Source of the DNA: Nemertoderma westbladi
Taxonomy: Eukaryota; Xenacoelomorpha; Nemertodermatida; Nemertodermatidae
DNA length: 64,000 nt
Reading direction: 5' to 3'
Assembly (NCBI GenBank): GCA_032718475.1
Contig: JAUCBJ010001457.1
Coordinates: forward strand, 1-64,000
The notes under the pieces are model-generated. The model did not search any database, had not been told where the DNA came from, and was given only the letters and a program-made list of their open reading frames with translations. Position numbers and translations under genes: made by a program. Below, in pieces: positions 1 to 12,239 of the stretch. The first letter of the stretch is position 1; each line of letters opens with the position of its first letter.

Positions 1-1758
1 GTAGATAGTGTATTCATAAAAATGGTACAGTAGTTAGTGTTTTTAAAAATACCAACAAATCGTATTATTATAATGAATATCAATAGTAAAGTTGGCTTAT
101 CTTTATTTATTTATCCGTGAAAAGAGCCTAGTATTGAAGAAAATAAAATAACGTTATTTCTGCAACAATTTATTAAATAAGATAATTTAAAAAATATGCA
201 CGTAGTTGCACAGATTCGGTCGTATCGTCCTTACCTTATGTTAGAGGCAATGAGTGCGGAAACGAAAAAAATTTTAACAAGTACGAAAATTAGAAAAGAA
301 GGTCTCACCACTCATTTCCAGTATAGACCCCACAGAACTAATTATACTCCTTACAGGCAAAGAGATAACTGGTACTCATTTTAACGACCATTTAAGTAAC
401 AAAGTAAATATGCGCCCTGGTTTGGTTAGTCCCTTTTAAGCATTTGTACCAAAACGAAAACTATCCTGGCCCGCCTGCAGGGGTAGAACCCCACGACCTC
501 TGGAGCGATATTAATTCAAGGAAATGGATTTAAATGCTACGCTAGGCTTGAAAAAATTGAATATATGCGTGTTTGTATTAGAACACGATCCTTAAAAATA
601 CAAAGTATGCTGTCATGTTGTTCGTTCAATATTCTCAAATTAACAATAAACACTATATTGCAATGTTCTAGAGTTAATATACGGAAATAAAAACCTTCAG
701 CGAATAAAACTGTAATAATCACTTCTGCCTTATCCTTCAGCAAATTAACCTAATATAATAACCTCGGCCTGCGGCCACGGTAATTATACAGGTTAATTTG
801 CTTCTGGAACGGCATCAGTGATTATTCAGCTTTATTCGCTTCAGGTTATTATTTCCGTATATTAACTCTAGAACATTGCAATATTGTATGTATATTGATC
901 CATTGATGTACACCATCAGTCCGGTGGTGCAGTACTGGTACGGCCACTACTCTTATATGGGAATCCATGATGGACTCTAACTGCGGAAGATAGCAAATCT
1001 CTGGATGACACTTATTCTACTACTACAGTACTACGATCGGCATGCTGCATTGCAGCTGCATTATATTTATATTACTTATATATTAAGAATGCCATGCTGG
1101 CTTATCGACAAAATTGCGCCGCCACAACTCCCTATCACCCATGACATTTGCTAGATCATCCGCATCTTCAAAGGCCAGTGTCCTTTAGGATGCGTCTTAA
1201 GAAAGTCATGGGCTGTCCACTATGCTTATTCACTTCATGAGACCGCCAAAGCACATGATTATGCACTGGCTGGTCCTTACGGCGAAAGCAATGTCCTGCA
1301 AAGCGGATGCGGTTACGTTCAAGTGTCAAGATAAGGGGAGACTAATGACAGTATGGAACACCAACACCTCCAATGTGGTATGTATAGAGTATGATTGGAG
1401 ATGTGTTCATTGTACTTCATACTTGACACAATGAACCCGGCGTAGCATTCTTCAGTCAGAATTAGGTATTATATTATTGAGTCAGACTCAATGTGCAGTG
1501 AGTTAATTTAATTTAATTGCACCTACTACATGCAGTATGTCTCATGTATGTATGTGCTGTGTAATTTGCTTAGTTCAGTTCTACTGTTTCAGAGTTTGGA
1601 CCAATCGATTTTTGGATATCCTGATTTCTGCCGGTAATCCTGTAGCTATAATCTGTACAGTGTACACCAACACCGTACATAAGCGTTAGTCAGGGTGTGC
1701 GTAGCGCGTAGGTACCGGACCGGTATGGTAGGTACTCCTACTCTGGTAAATTCTATAA
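1..1758. other. Gene-poor 5' flank of the MTMR14-type gene
   Basis: AT-rich sequence with no coding region I can support; the short open frames have no family features and no codon bias. The only clear structure is the foldback element at 655-884, listed separately. No TATA box or initiator near 1759 can be called with confidence. Confidence 0.6.
655..884. mobile_element. Foldback (MITE-like) element with arms of about 95 bp
   Basis: Positions 655-751 and 790-884 are imperfect reverse complements. Both arms carry the same blocks in mirrored order: a tip ending in GCAATAT, then TCTAGAGTTAATATACGGAAA, then TTCAGCGAATAAA, then AAATTAACCT next to the loop. The loop is about 38 bp and contains GGCCTGCGGCC. 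No target-site duplication is obvious. It is probably a non-autonomous DNA transposon or an inverted pair of short repeats. Confidence 0.7.
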
Positions 1759-3453
1759 ATGGCAGAAGAAAAGTTTAAATTTAATGAAGAACAATTAATT
1801 GAATTGTTAGTTAATTTCTCAAAGTCGGCTTACAGAGCAAGTGAAATCACACCGTTTATTGAGGAAGTTCAAAACCGTACACTATTGCTATTCTCTAAGG
1901 ATTACCAATACTCTGTAATATCCAACCAAAATGGCGAACTTTGCGGTCATTATCCTACCAAAATAGTCTTACTTGAGTCGCATTTCAACGCAACATCTGC
2001 GCCCGCGAAAACGAGAGCGTTTGAAAATGGATCCGTAGACACCGTGGGAAACGGCGCCGAATCCGGGAGAAAATTTTATGATGATAAGAGCCACTCGAAC
2101 AACCCGAAGAAACTGCGGGATCTGTTCGTGAGGTCGAGATTGGCGCGGTGTCGTTCTCGATTCGTCATTCCGGTTATTTTGTACGAAGGTAAATATGTAT
2201 GCCGATCGGCGACTTTATCCTCGACTGCAGAGGTTTACGGTAAGAGCAGCTACGACTACCTGTTCTCCGGAAGTTCTACTTCCACGAGCGACGACCCCGG
2301 TGAGTTTAGTCGAGGCGCCGGAAACATTTCTAGCGGATACGGAAGCAGCGAAGCCCAAATATTCAACCGAATTCGCGGACAAGATATTAAACTCCTTAAA
2401 AACCTCCGAATAAAATATATCTGCGATCTGATGGTGGAGAATAAAAAAGTTAAGTTTTATCTCAATTTAACTTCAAGCGAAAAAGTGGATAAGCGGAACC
2501 GGTACTCGGAATTCTCGTTATTAGCGATCCCGTACCCCGGTGTCGAGTTCTTCTGTCTCTTTAAGGAAAACAACTACCGTACAGACGGACTCGTATTCGA
2601 CTGGAGCCAGAGTTTTGTTGACTCCAAACTCATGATCCCCGAGTCAGTTTCAGGTCGCCTCAACGTCGACTGGTCCCGTTACAAACTTTGGGACATCAGC
2701 AACCTCTCCCAGAACTACATGAAGCTGCTAATCCGACTGCTAAGCAATGAGGATGACTCTAGTCTGCTGGTTCACTGCATCTCGGGGTGGGATCGGACCT
2801 CTCTGTTTGTCTCGTTGCTTCGTATCTCCCTGTGGGCCGACGGCCTGGCCCATCAGAGTCTCAGCGCTGCGGAGCTCGTCTACCTAACCGTCGCCTACGA
2901 CTGGTACCTCTTCGGACACAACCTCCCCGAGCGTCTCGACAAGGGCGAGGACATCTTCTACTTCTGTTTCTACTTTCTTCGTTACTTAGCGGGGGAGGAT
3001 TACAGCGTGTCGTCCCGACGGAGTAGGAGCTACTCGGAGCGGAGCAGCACCGAGAGTTTCGTGTTCCTCGGGGACGGACAGAGCGGCAGTGACGTGTCGC
3101 TCAGCTCGTTCTCTAGTCTCCCGGACGCCGGATTGAGTTCGAGTCAGTTCACGGTGACGCCGGTTGCCAACGGGGACGGGGAGGCGATGGGAGGGTCCCA
3201 CCACCGACGGGAGGGTTCCGGTAGCAGCTGCTCCGATATCGATGTCTCCTCCACCCGTCGCAGACAACGTCTCGAGTCTGTCTCCGCGCTCTTCCAGTCG
3301 GCCTACGGTAAGGCCATCGGGTTCCACTACCCCGGGACCTCGACCTCTGTGACCGGGGCCATCTCCAACGTATTAGACTGGGCGACCAGCGCAGGGAGGG
3401 GGATGTTCTATAAAAACAGTATGAGAGATGGATGCCACATTGAGACAGATTGA
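1759..3453 (+). CDS. MTMR14: Myotubularin-related protein 14 (phosphoinositide 3-phosphatase), single exon
   Basis: 564 codons, ATG to TGA. An in-frame TAA directly precedes the ATG (1756-1758), so 1759 is the first start unless an upstream exon is spliced in. Residues 340-346 are the CX5R phosphatase signature C-I-S-G-W-D-R, followed by a long conserved helix region (F-V-S-L-L-R-I-S-L-W-A-D-G-L) typical of MTMR14. The N-terminal third carries C-G-H-Y-P and R-C-R-S-R-F-V-I-P-V-I-L blocks, and the middle Y-I-C-D-L-M-V-E-N-K-K-V-K-F. The last 60 residues also resemble the family C terminus, so the gene is full length (the vertebrate protein is about 650 residues). MTMR14 removes the 3-phosphate from PtdIns3P and PtdIns(3,5)P2 and is linked to autophagy and muscle function. 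Residues about 410-500 are Ser/Gly-rich and probably disordered. The coding sequence is intronless, unlike vertebrate MTMR14, and becomes clearly GC-richer after about 2600. It stands alone between repeats. Confidence 0.93.
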   Translation: MAEEKFKFNEEQLIELLVNFSKSAYRASEITPFIEEVQNRTLLLFSKDYQYSVISNQNGELCGHYPTKIVLLESHFNATSAPAKTRAFENGSVDTVGNGAESGRKFYDDKSHSNNPKKLRDLFVRSRLARCRSRFVIPVILYEGKYVCRSATLSSTAEVYGKSSYDYLFSGSSTSTSDDPGEFSRGAGNISSGYGSSEAQIFNRIRGQDIKLLKNLRIKYICDLMVENKKVKFYLNLTSSEKVDKRNRYSEFSLLAIPYPGVEFFCLFKENNYRTDGLVFDWSQSFVDSKLMIPESVSGRLNVDWSRYKLWDISNLSQNYMKLLIRLLSNEDDSSLLVHCISGWDRTSLFVSLLRISLWADGLAHQSLSAAELVYLTVAYDWYLFGHNLPERLDKGEDIFYFCFYFLRYLAGEDYSVSSRRSRSYSERSSTESFVFLGDGQSGSDVSLSSFSSLPDAGLSSSQFTVTPVANGDGEAMGGSHHRREGSGSSCSDIDVSSTRRRQRLESVSALFQSAYGKAIGFHYPGTSTSVTGAISNVLDWATSAGRGMFYKNSMRDGCHIETD

Positions 3454-3557
3454 GGGGTTGTTAACCTCTCTATTTAATTAGCTTTAAATTATATTTTTAA
3501 TTCCTTTTGTTTATTGGAACAATTTGATTATAGATTAACAATTATATCGTTGATAGA

Positions 3558-3563
3558 AATAAA
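3558..3563 (+). promoter_or_regulatory. Probable poly(A) signal of the MTMR14-type gene
   Basis: Canonical AATAAA about 105 bp after the TGA, followed within about 20-30 bp by a T-rich run (3582-3588). This arrangement suits a cleavage and polyadenylation site. No genomic A-tail follows, so there is no sign of a recent retrocopy. Confidence 0.55.
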
Positions 3564-3569
3564 TTCACT

Positions 3570-5016
3570 ATAGCTGGAGGTTTTTTTAATATCGTATTTT
3601 TTGCTGATTACAAAAATTAGTGTTCCAAACTTACAATGGGGCCAGTTAGGGTTAGGGTTGTGCTCTTTTTATAAAGTTTTTTTACGCTGCTTGAAACTTA
3701 GTGTCCATGTCCAAAAAATCAAATTATATACCAGCGATGCTTTTTCTCTACCTACCATGATACCACTCACCATACCAGAAGGGTGTCTAACTATCCATAG
3801 GTGTAACTACCAATAGGTGGGAAGGAAAGGGGCCACTTATACACCAAGGTTGAACACTCACTAGCAAACTCTTAACTTGGTGTTGGTTTAACCTTCAACA
3901 TTATAATAATTTATAATATATCATATTATTTACTATCTCTACTCAGTATGAGGTAGTTTAATGATATGTGTCACGATGTAAGAGCAGGCCAACTTGCATT
4001 CTAACCACATCAGTGAAGCCAAGCCCTGGGAACATTAACACACCGATATGTAAATAACTCATAATATTTACTTGTACAAGTTATAACAACCCCACCCTAA
4101 ACCAATTAACGTCACTGCCTGTAGTACACTGGAACAGCTGTGGGTCTACAGTTCAATGTATCTTATCAGTTCTGCATTCGCCATTCCCTTACACTTCACA
4201 TTAGATATCATAATAGCTTTACAACTGTACTGTATACTAATTGAATAAATAAGTAATCTAGTAATATTAAAGATTATTATTATTACATTAAGTAAACTTA
4301 TCAGCGTCCTGGTGACAACGCAACAGATTACCAGAGTTATGGCCTATAGGAAGGAAAAACTGCAAAGTAATCGCTAACTTAGTAACTATAAACTTCCAGA
4401 ACACGTTAACTATTATTCCTTGGTGATAAGGAAGGTCTTCTAGAACATAGTATTTATTTATTTCATAAATACTATGTTCTAGAAGTCCAATGTAATATAT
4501 TACGATAGCCTTGATTAGGATAACTGTAAGATTGTTTACCGCGCAGTTGTTATAGTAACTATAACTAATTAATTACATGCAAATGATATGAATTTAATTA
4601 ATATTCCCTAACATATTTTACATTATTTAAATATTAAAGCTAATAATTAAGCATTCGGGATGCAGATAAATTGACATGATGTAACAAAATTACGTACAAC
4701 ATTGTGTAATAATGGGTGTTTATATTTATAAATGAATCTTTGCGCGATGTATACTATAGGCCTAATTACATAGTTCCTCACGATTTACAAGTAAATGCGT
4801 CGCCGATTGGTGCAAAATGGCCTCGGAACATATTGCAATTAGTGACATAAATATATATGTACAGTCATGGAAATGTCATTGTAGTAGTAAGCGGCAAGTC
4901 TGGCGGGTTGATTATTAAGCGCCACGATGAGGTGCGTGAAGTCTTTGGGGACACATCGCCGAGGTGGTCGGCAGCTCCAGCGTGGAGCGCGAGGTGACCC
5001 TCTCCCGCCCAGGGGC
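3570..5016. other. Intergenic DNA between MTMR14 and the 11-bp satellite
   Basis: AT-rich, no supported gene. It holds the short perfect hairpin at 4437-4485 and one TAGGCCTA octamer at 4757. A pair of TTAGGG-like units near 3645-3656 is too short to mean telomeric sequence. Confidence 0.6.
4437..4485. repeat. Perfect 21-bp stem hairpin
   Basis: Positions 4437-4457 are the exact reverse complement of 4465-4485, with a 7-base loop. The arm starts CTTCTAGAACATAG. The size suggests the remains of a small foldback element or a cruciform-prone site; no function is implied. Confidence 0.8.
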
Positions 5017-8000
5017 ACTACTCCACCCGTACTCCATCCATACTCCACCCGTACTCCAATCGTACTCCACCCGTACTCCACCCGTACTCCACCCGTACTC
5101 CACCCATACTCCACCCGTACTCCACCCTACTCATCGTCTCCACTCGTACTCCACTCGTACTCCACCCGTACTCCACCCATACTCCACCCGTACTCCACCC
5201 ATACTCCACCCGTACTCCACCCATACTCCATCTACTCCACCAGTACTCCACCCATACTCCACCCATACTCCACCCGTACTCCATCGTACTCCACCCGTAC
5301 TCCACTCGTACTCCACCCGTACTCCACCCGTACTCCACTCGTACTCCACCCGTACTCCATTCGTACTCCACCCATACTCCACCCGTACTCCACCCGTACT
5401 CCACCCATACTCCACTCGTACTCCACTCGTACTCCACCCGAACTCCATTCGTACTCCACCCGTACTCCGCTTGTAATCCACTCACTCCACCCATACTCCA
5501 CCCGTACTCCACCCGTACTCCACCCGTACTCCACCCATACTCCACCCGTACTCCACCCATACTCACTCGTATCCACTCGTACTCCACCCATACTCCACCC
5601 GTACTCCACTCGTACTCCACCCGTACTCCTCTCGTACTCCACCCGTACTCCACCCGTACTCCACTCGTACTCCACCCGTACTACACCCATACTCCACTCG
5701 TACTCCACCCGCACTCCACTCGTACTCCACCCATACTCCACCCATACTCCACCCGTACTCCACCCGTACTCCACCCGTACTCCACCCGTACTCCACCCGT
5801 ACTCCATTCGTACTCCACCCATACTCCACTCGTACTCCACCCATACTCCACTCGTACTCCACCCGTACTCCATTCGTACTCCACCCGTACTCCACTCGTA
5901 CTCCATTCGTACTCCACCCATACTCCACTCGTACTCCACCCGTACTCCATTCGTACTCCATCCATACTCCACCCGTACTCCACCCATACTCCTCCCGTAC
6001 TCCACCCGTACTCCACCCGTACTCCACCCGTACTCCACCCATACTCCGCTCGTACTCCACCCATACTCCACTCGTACTCCACCCATACTCCACTCGTACT
6101 CCACCCGTACTCCATTCGTACTCCACCCATACTCCACTCGTACTCCACCCGTACTCCACCCATACTCCACTCGTACTCCACTCACGTACTCCACCCGTAC
6201 TCCACCCGTACTCCACCCATACTCCACCCGTACTCCACCCATACTCCACTCGTACTCCACCCGTACTCCATCCGTACTCCTCTCGTACTCCACTCGTACT
6301 CCACCCGTACTCCGCTCGTACTCCACTCGTACTCCACCCGTACTCCACTCGTACTCCACTCGTACTCCACTCGTACTTCACCCGTACTCCACCCGTACTC
6401 CACCCATACTCCATTCGTACTCCACCCATACTCCACTCGTACTCCACCCGTACTCCACCCATACTCTACTCGTATTCCACTCGTACTCCACCCATACTCC
6501 ACCCATACTCCACTCGTACTCCACCCGTACTCCACCCATACTCCACTCGTACTCCACTCACACTCCACCCGTACTCCTCTCGTACTCCACCCGTACTCCA
6601 CTCGTACTCCACCCGTACTCCACTCGTACTACATTCGTACACCACCCATACTCCACTCGTACTCCCATACTACACTCGTACTCCACTCGTACTCCACCCA
6701 TACTCCACTCGTACTCCACCCGTACTCCACTCGTACTCCACCCATACTCCACTCGTACTCCACCCATACTCCACCCATACTCCACCCGTACTCCACCCGT
6801 ACTCCACCCGTACTCCACCCGTACTCCACCCGTACTCCACTCGTACTCCACTCGTACTCCACCCGTACTCCACCCGTACTCCACCCATACTCCACTCGTA
6901 CTCCACTCACACTCCACCCGTACTCCTCTCGTACTCCACCCGTACTCCACTCGTACTCCACCCGTACTCCACTCGTACTCCACCCGTACTCCACTCGTAC
7001 TCCACTCGTACTCCACCCGTACTCCACCCATACTCCACCCGTACTCCACCCATACTCCACCCGTACTCCACCCATACTCCACTCGTACTCCACCCGTACT
7101 CCATCCGTACTCCTCTCGTACTCCACTCGTACTCCACCCGTACTCCACCCGTACTCCACTCGTACTCCACTCGTACTCCACCCGTACTCCACCCATACTC
7201 CACCCGTACTCCACCCATACTCCACCCGTACTCCACCCATACTCCACTCGTACTCCACCCGTACTCCATCCGTACTCCTCTCGTACTCCACTCGTACTCC
7301 ACCCATACTCCACCCGTACTCCACCCGTACTCCACCCGTACTCCACCCGTACTCCACCCGTACTCCACTCGTACTCCACTCGTACTCCACCCGTACTCCA
7401 CCCGTACTCCACCCATACTCCACTCGTACTCCACTCACACTCCACCCGTACTCCTCTCGTACTCCACCCGTACTCCACTCGTACTCCACCCGTACTCCAC
7501 TCGTACTCCACTCGTACTCCACCCGTACTCCACCCGTACTCCACTCGTACTCCACCCGTACTCCACCCATACTCCACCCGTACTCCACCCATACTCCACC
7601 CGTACTCCACCCATACTCCACTCGTACTCCACCCGTACTCCATCCGTACTCCTCTCGTACTCCACTCGTACTCCACCCGTACTCCGCTCGTACTCCACTC
7701 GTACTCCACCCGTACTCCACTCGTACTCCACTCGTACTCCACTCGTACTTCACCCGTACTCCACCCGTACTCCACCCATACTCCATTCGTACTCCACCCA
7801 TACTCCACTCGTACTCCACCCGTACTCCACCCATACTCTACTCGTATTCCACTCGTACTCCACCCATACTCCACCCATACTCCACTCGTACTCCACCCGT
7901 ACTCCACCCATACTCCACTCGTACTCCACTCACACTCCACCCGTACTCCTCTCGTACTCCACCCGTACTCCACTCGTACTCCACCCGTACTCCACTCGTA

Positions 8001-9808
8001 CTACATTCGTACACCACCCATACTCCACTCGTACTCCCATACTACACTCGTACTCCACTCGTACTCCACCCATACTCCACTCGTACTCCACCCGTACTCC
8101 ACTCGTACTCCACCCATACTCCACTCGTACTCCACCCATACTCCACCCATACTCCACCCGTACTCCACTCGTACTCCACCCATACTCCACCCATACTCCA
8201 CCCGTACTCCACCCGTACTCCACCCGTACTCCACCCGTACTCCACTCGTACTCCACTCGTACTCCACTCGTACTACATTCGTACTCCACCCATACTCCAC
8301 TCGTACTCCACCCATACTCCACTCGTACTCCACCCGTACTCCACCCGTACTCCACCCATACTCCACTCGTACTCCACTCGTACTCCACCCATACTCCACC
8401 CATACTCCACTCGTACTCCACTCGTACTCCACCCGTACTCCACCCATACTCCACCCGTACTCCACTCGTACTCCACCCGTACTCCACTCGTACTCCACCC
8501 GTACTCCACCCATACTCCACCCGTACTCCACCCATACTCCACCCGTACTCCATCCGTACTCCTCTCGTACTCCACTCGTACTCCACCCGTACTCCGCTCG
8601 TACTCCACTCGTACTCCACCCGTACTCCACCCATACTCCACTCGTACTCCACCCGTACTCCATTCGTACTCCACCCATACTCCACTCGTACTCCACCCGT
8701 ACTCCACCCATACTCCACTCGTACTCCACCCGTACTCTACCCATACTCCACCCGTACTCCACCCATACTCCACCCGTACTCCACCCGTACTCCGCTCGTA
8801 CTCCACTCGTACTCCACCCGTACTCCACCCATACTCCACTCGTACTCCACCCGTACTCCATTCGTACTCCACCCATACTCCACTCGTACTCCACCCGTAC
8901 TCTACCCATACTCCACCCGTATTCCACCCATACTCCACTCGTACTCCACCCGTACTCCACTCGTACTCCACCCGTACTCCATCCGTACTCCACTCGTACT
9001 CCACCCATACTCCACCCGTACTCCACCCATACTCCACTCGTACTCCACCCATACTCCACCCGTACTCCACCCATACTCCACCCGATCTCCACTCGTACTC
9101 CACCCGTACTCCACCCATACTCCACTCGTACTCCACCCGTACTCCATTCGTACTCCACCCATACTCCACTCGTACTCCACCCGTACTCCACCCATACTCC
9201 ACTCGTACTCCACCCGTACTCCACCCATACTCCACTCGTACTCCACCCATACTCCACTCGTACTCCACCCATACTCCACCCGTACTCCACCCATACTCCA
9301 TCCGATCTCCACTCGTACTCCACCCGTACTCCACCCATACTCCACTCGTACTCCACCCCTACTCCACTCGTACTCCACCCATACTCCACCCGTACTCCAT
9401 TCGTACTCCACCCATACTCCACTCGTACTCCACCCGTACTCCACCCATACTCCACTCGTACTCCACCCGTACTCCACCCGTACTCCAATCGTACTCCACC
9501 CGTACTCCACCCATACTCCACCCGTACTCCACCTATACTCCACCCGTACTCCACCCGTACTCCACCCGTACTCCTCTCGTACTCCACTCGTACTCCACCC
9601 GTACTCCGCTTGTACTCCACCCGTACTCCACCCGTACTCCACTCGTACTTCACCCGTACTCCACCCATACTCCATTCGTACTCCACCCATACTCCACCCG
9701 TACTCCACCCGTACTCCACCCATACTCCACCCATACTCCACTCGTACTCCACCCGTACTCCATTCGTACTCCACCCATACTCCACTCGTACTCCACCCAT
9801 ACTCCACC
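5017..9808. repeat. 11-bp satellite array (about 435 units)
   Basis: Tandem 11-mers of the form TACTCCACCCG, with variants at the last few positions (CCCG, CCCA, CTCG, ATCG, TTCG). Because the unit lacks stop codons in every frame on both strands, and 11 is not a multiple of 3, each frame cycles through all three phases and gives an 11-residue peptide repeat. That explains the 1,647-codon plus-strand frame and the many minus-strand frames; I do not treat any as genes. Blocks recur at a spacing of 1,372 bp (for example 6371 and 7743, 6631 and 8003), so parts of the array were amplified as long segments. Confidence 0.95.
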
Positions 9809-10383
9809 GGGAGAAAAATTGCAATTTACTGCAACTAAATCTGAAGAGTGGGATAGAAAGGCAATATTAAGAATAACTATTTATATCACGCTGCATAAAG
9901 TACCACTTTATAGGAAAACAGTTGGTACTTGATTATTTATACGTAATTGTATTCAAAAATTGAAATGACGGAAAAATGTTCATGTTAATCTCATTACTTC
10001 GGCACATCGCCCGAAAGACAGGAGACGACAACTACAACTGGAATTCCGAACCAACCAACAGTCTACTGGGACTGAGATTGCTTCTACCCATTGTTTGAAC
10101 TTCTTCTATAGGCTAAACCATAAGTAAACAGGACGCCGACTTCCGCTCGTAGGAATCGTTGACTCGGTGATTCGTGGACGCTTTTGGAGACGATATCCGA
10201 ACTTTTACCAGATTCCGCAGTTCCGGGTTACTATGTTGACAACATCCATGACGCTCGCCAGAAATTGATCACTCTTCTCCTCCTGGAGTTTTGACTTTGG
10301 AAAATTAATCTGAAAAATATTATAGATAAATACATTGAAGATACAATAAATGAAACATAATAAAGATAAAGAATGCAGTCTAT
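9809..10383. other. Unique spacer between two satellites
   Basis: About 575 bp of non-repetitive sequence separating the 11-bp and 32-bp arrays. I see no coding region, RNA gene or element in it. Confidence 0.6.
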
Positions 10384-12093
10384 CTTACCCAAACGGCATT
10401 CTACCTTACCCAAACGGCATTATAACATACCCAAACGGCATTCTACCTTACCCAAACGCCACTCAAACGGCATTCTAACATACCCAAACGCCACACAAAC
10501 GGCATTCTACCTTACCCAAATGGCATTCTAACATACCCAAACGCCACCCAAACGGCATTCTAACATACCCAAACGCCACCCAAACGGCATTCTAACATAC
10601 TCAAACGGCATTATAACATACCCGAACGCCACCCAAACGGCATTATACCTTACCCAAACGCCACTCAAACGGCATTCTAACATACCTAAACTCCACCCAA
10701 ACGGCATTCTAACATACCCAAACGCCACCCAAATGGCATTATAACATACCCAAACGCCACTCAAACGGCATTCTACCTTACCCAAACGCCACTCAAACGG
10801 CATTCTAACATACCTAAACGCCACCCAAACGGCATTCTAACATACCCAAACGCCACCCAAACGGCATTCTAACATACCCAAACGCCACCCAAATGGCATT
10901 ATAACATACCCAAACGCCACTCAAACGGCATTCTAACATACCCAAACGCCACCCAAACGGCATTATACCTTACCCAAACGGCATTCTAACATACCCAAAC
11001 GGCATTCTAACATACCCAAACGCCACCCAAACGGCATTCTAACATACTCAAACGCCACCCAAACGGCATTATAACATACCCGAACGCCACCCAAATGGCA
11101 TTATAACATACCCAAACGCCACTCAAACGGCATTCTACCTTACCCAAACGCCACTCAAACGGCATTCTAACATACCTAAACGCCATCCAAACGGCATTCT
11201 AACATACCCAAACGCCACCCAAACGGCATTATAACATACCCAAACGCCACTCAAACGGCATTCTAACATACCTAAACGCCATCCAAACGGCATTCTAACA
11301 TACCCAAACGCCACCCAAACGGCATTATAACAAACCCAAACGCCACTCAAACGGCATTCTACCTTACCCAAACGCCACTCAAACGGCATTCTAACATACC
11401 CAAACGCCACCCAAACGGCATTCTACCTTACCCAAACGGCATTCTAAATTACCCAAACGCCACCCAGGCGGCATTCCAACATATCCAAACGCCACCCAAA
11501 CGGCATTATAACATACCCAAACGCCACCCAAACGGCATTCTAACATACCCAAACGCCACCCAAACGGCATTCTAACATACTCAAACGCCACCCTAACGGC
11601 ATTATAACATACCCAAACGCCACTCAAACGGCATATTCTACCTTACCCAAACGCCACTCAAACGGCATTCTAACATACCCAAACAGCATTCTACCTTACC
11701 CAAACGCCACTCAAACGGCATTCTAACATACCCAAACGCCACCCAAACGGCATTCTAACATACTCAAACGCCACCCTAACGGCATTATACAGTAACATAC
11801 CCAAACGCCACTCAAACGGCATATTCTACCTTACCCAAACGCCACTCAAACGGCATTCTAACATACCCAAACGCCACCCAAACAGCATTCTACCTTACCC
11901 AAACGCCACTCAAACGGCATTCTAACAAACCCAAACGCCACCCAAACGGCATTATAACATACCCAAACGCCACTCAAACGGCATTCTACCTTACCCAAAC
12001 GCCACCCAAACGGCATTATAACATACCCAAACGGCATTCTAACATACCCAAACGCCACCTAAACGGCAGTCTAACATATCCAAACGCCAAACG
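10384..12093. repeat. 32-bp satellite array (about 50 units)
   Basis: Units alternate two related halves, AAACGGCATTCTAACATACCC and AAACGCCACCC, about 32 bp in total. Variation occurs at ATTCTAACATA versus ATTCTACCTTA and CCACCC versus CCACTC, and half-units are lost in places. On the minus strand it gives short frames without meaning. A stretch at 17663-17677 matches the minus strand of the unit (AATGCCGTTTGGGTA), so related sequence lies outside the array. Confidence 0.92.
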
Positions 12094-12239
12094 TTTATTG
12101 TTTATTTTTGCCTTTTCCAAAACAATACCTCAACGTTATAACGTTTATTGTTTTGGTTAGAAAAGCCCACCCATGTAACCTGATCCTTTACTTTATTATA
12201 AGAATCGGTAATAGGCTTGTCGGTAGTCGGTGTAACATT

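Noticed and set aside
3640-3660. Telomere-like TTAGGG repeats
   Set aside because: Only about two units; expected by chance.
4927-9870. 1,647-codon plus-strand frame and many long minus-strand frames
   Set aside because: They are a direct result of an 11-bp repeat without stop codons; all phases are open and no non-repetitive coding sequence is attached apart from short chance ends.
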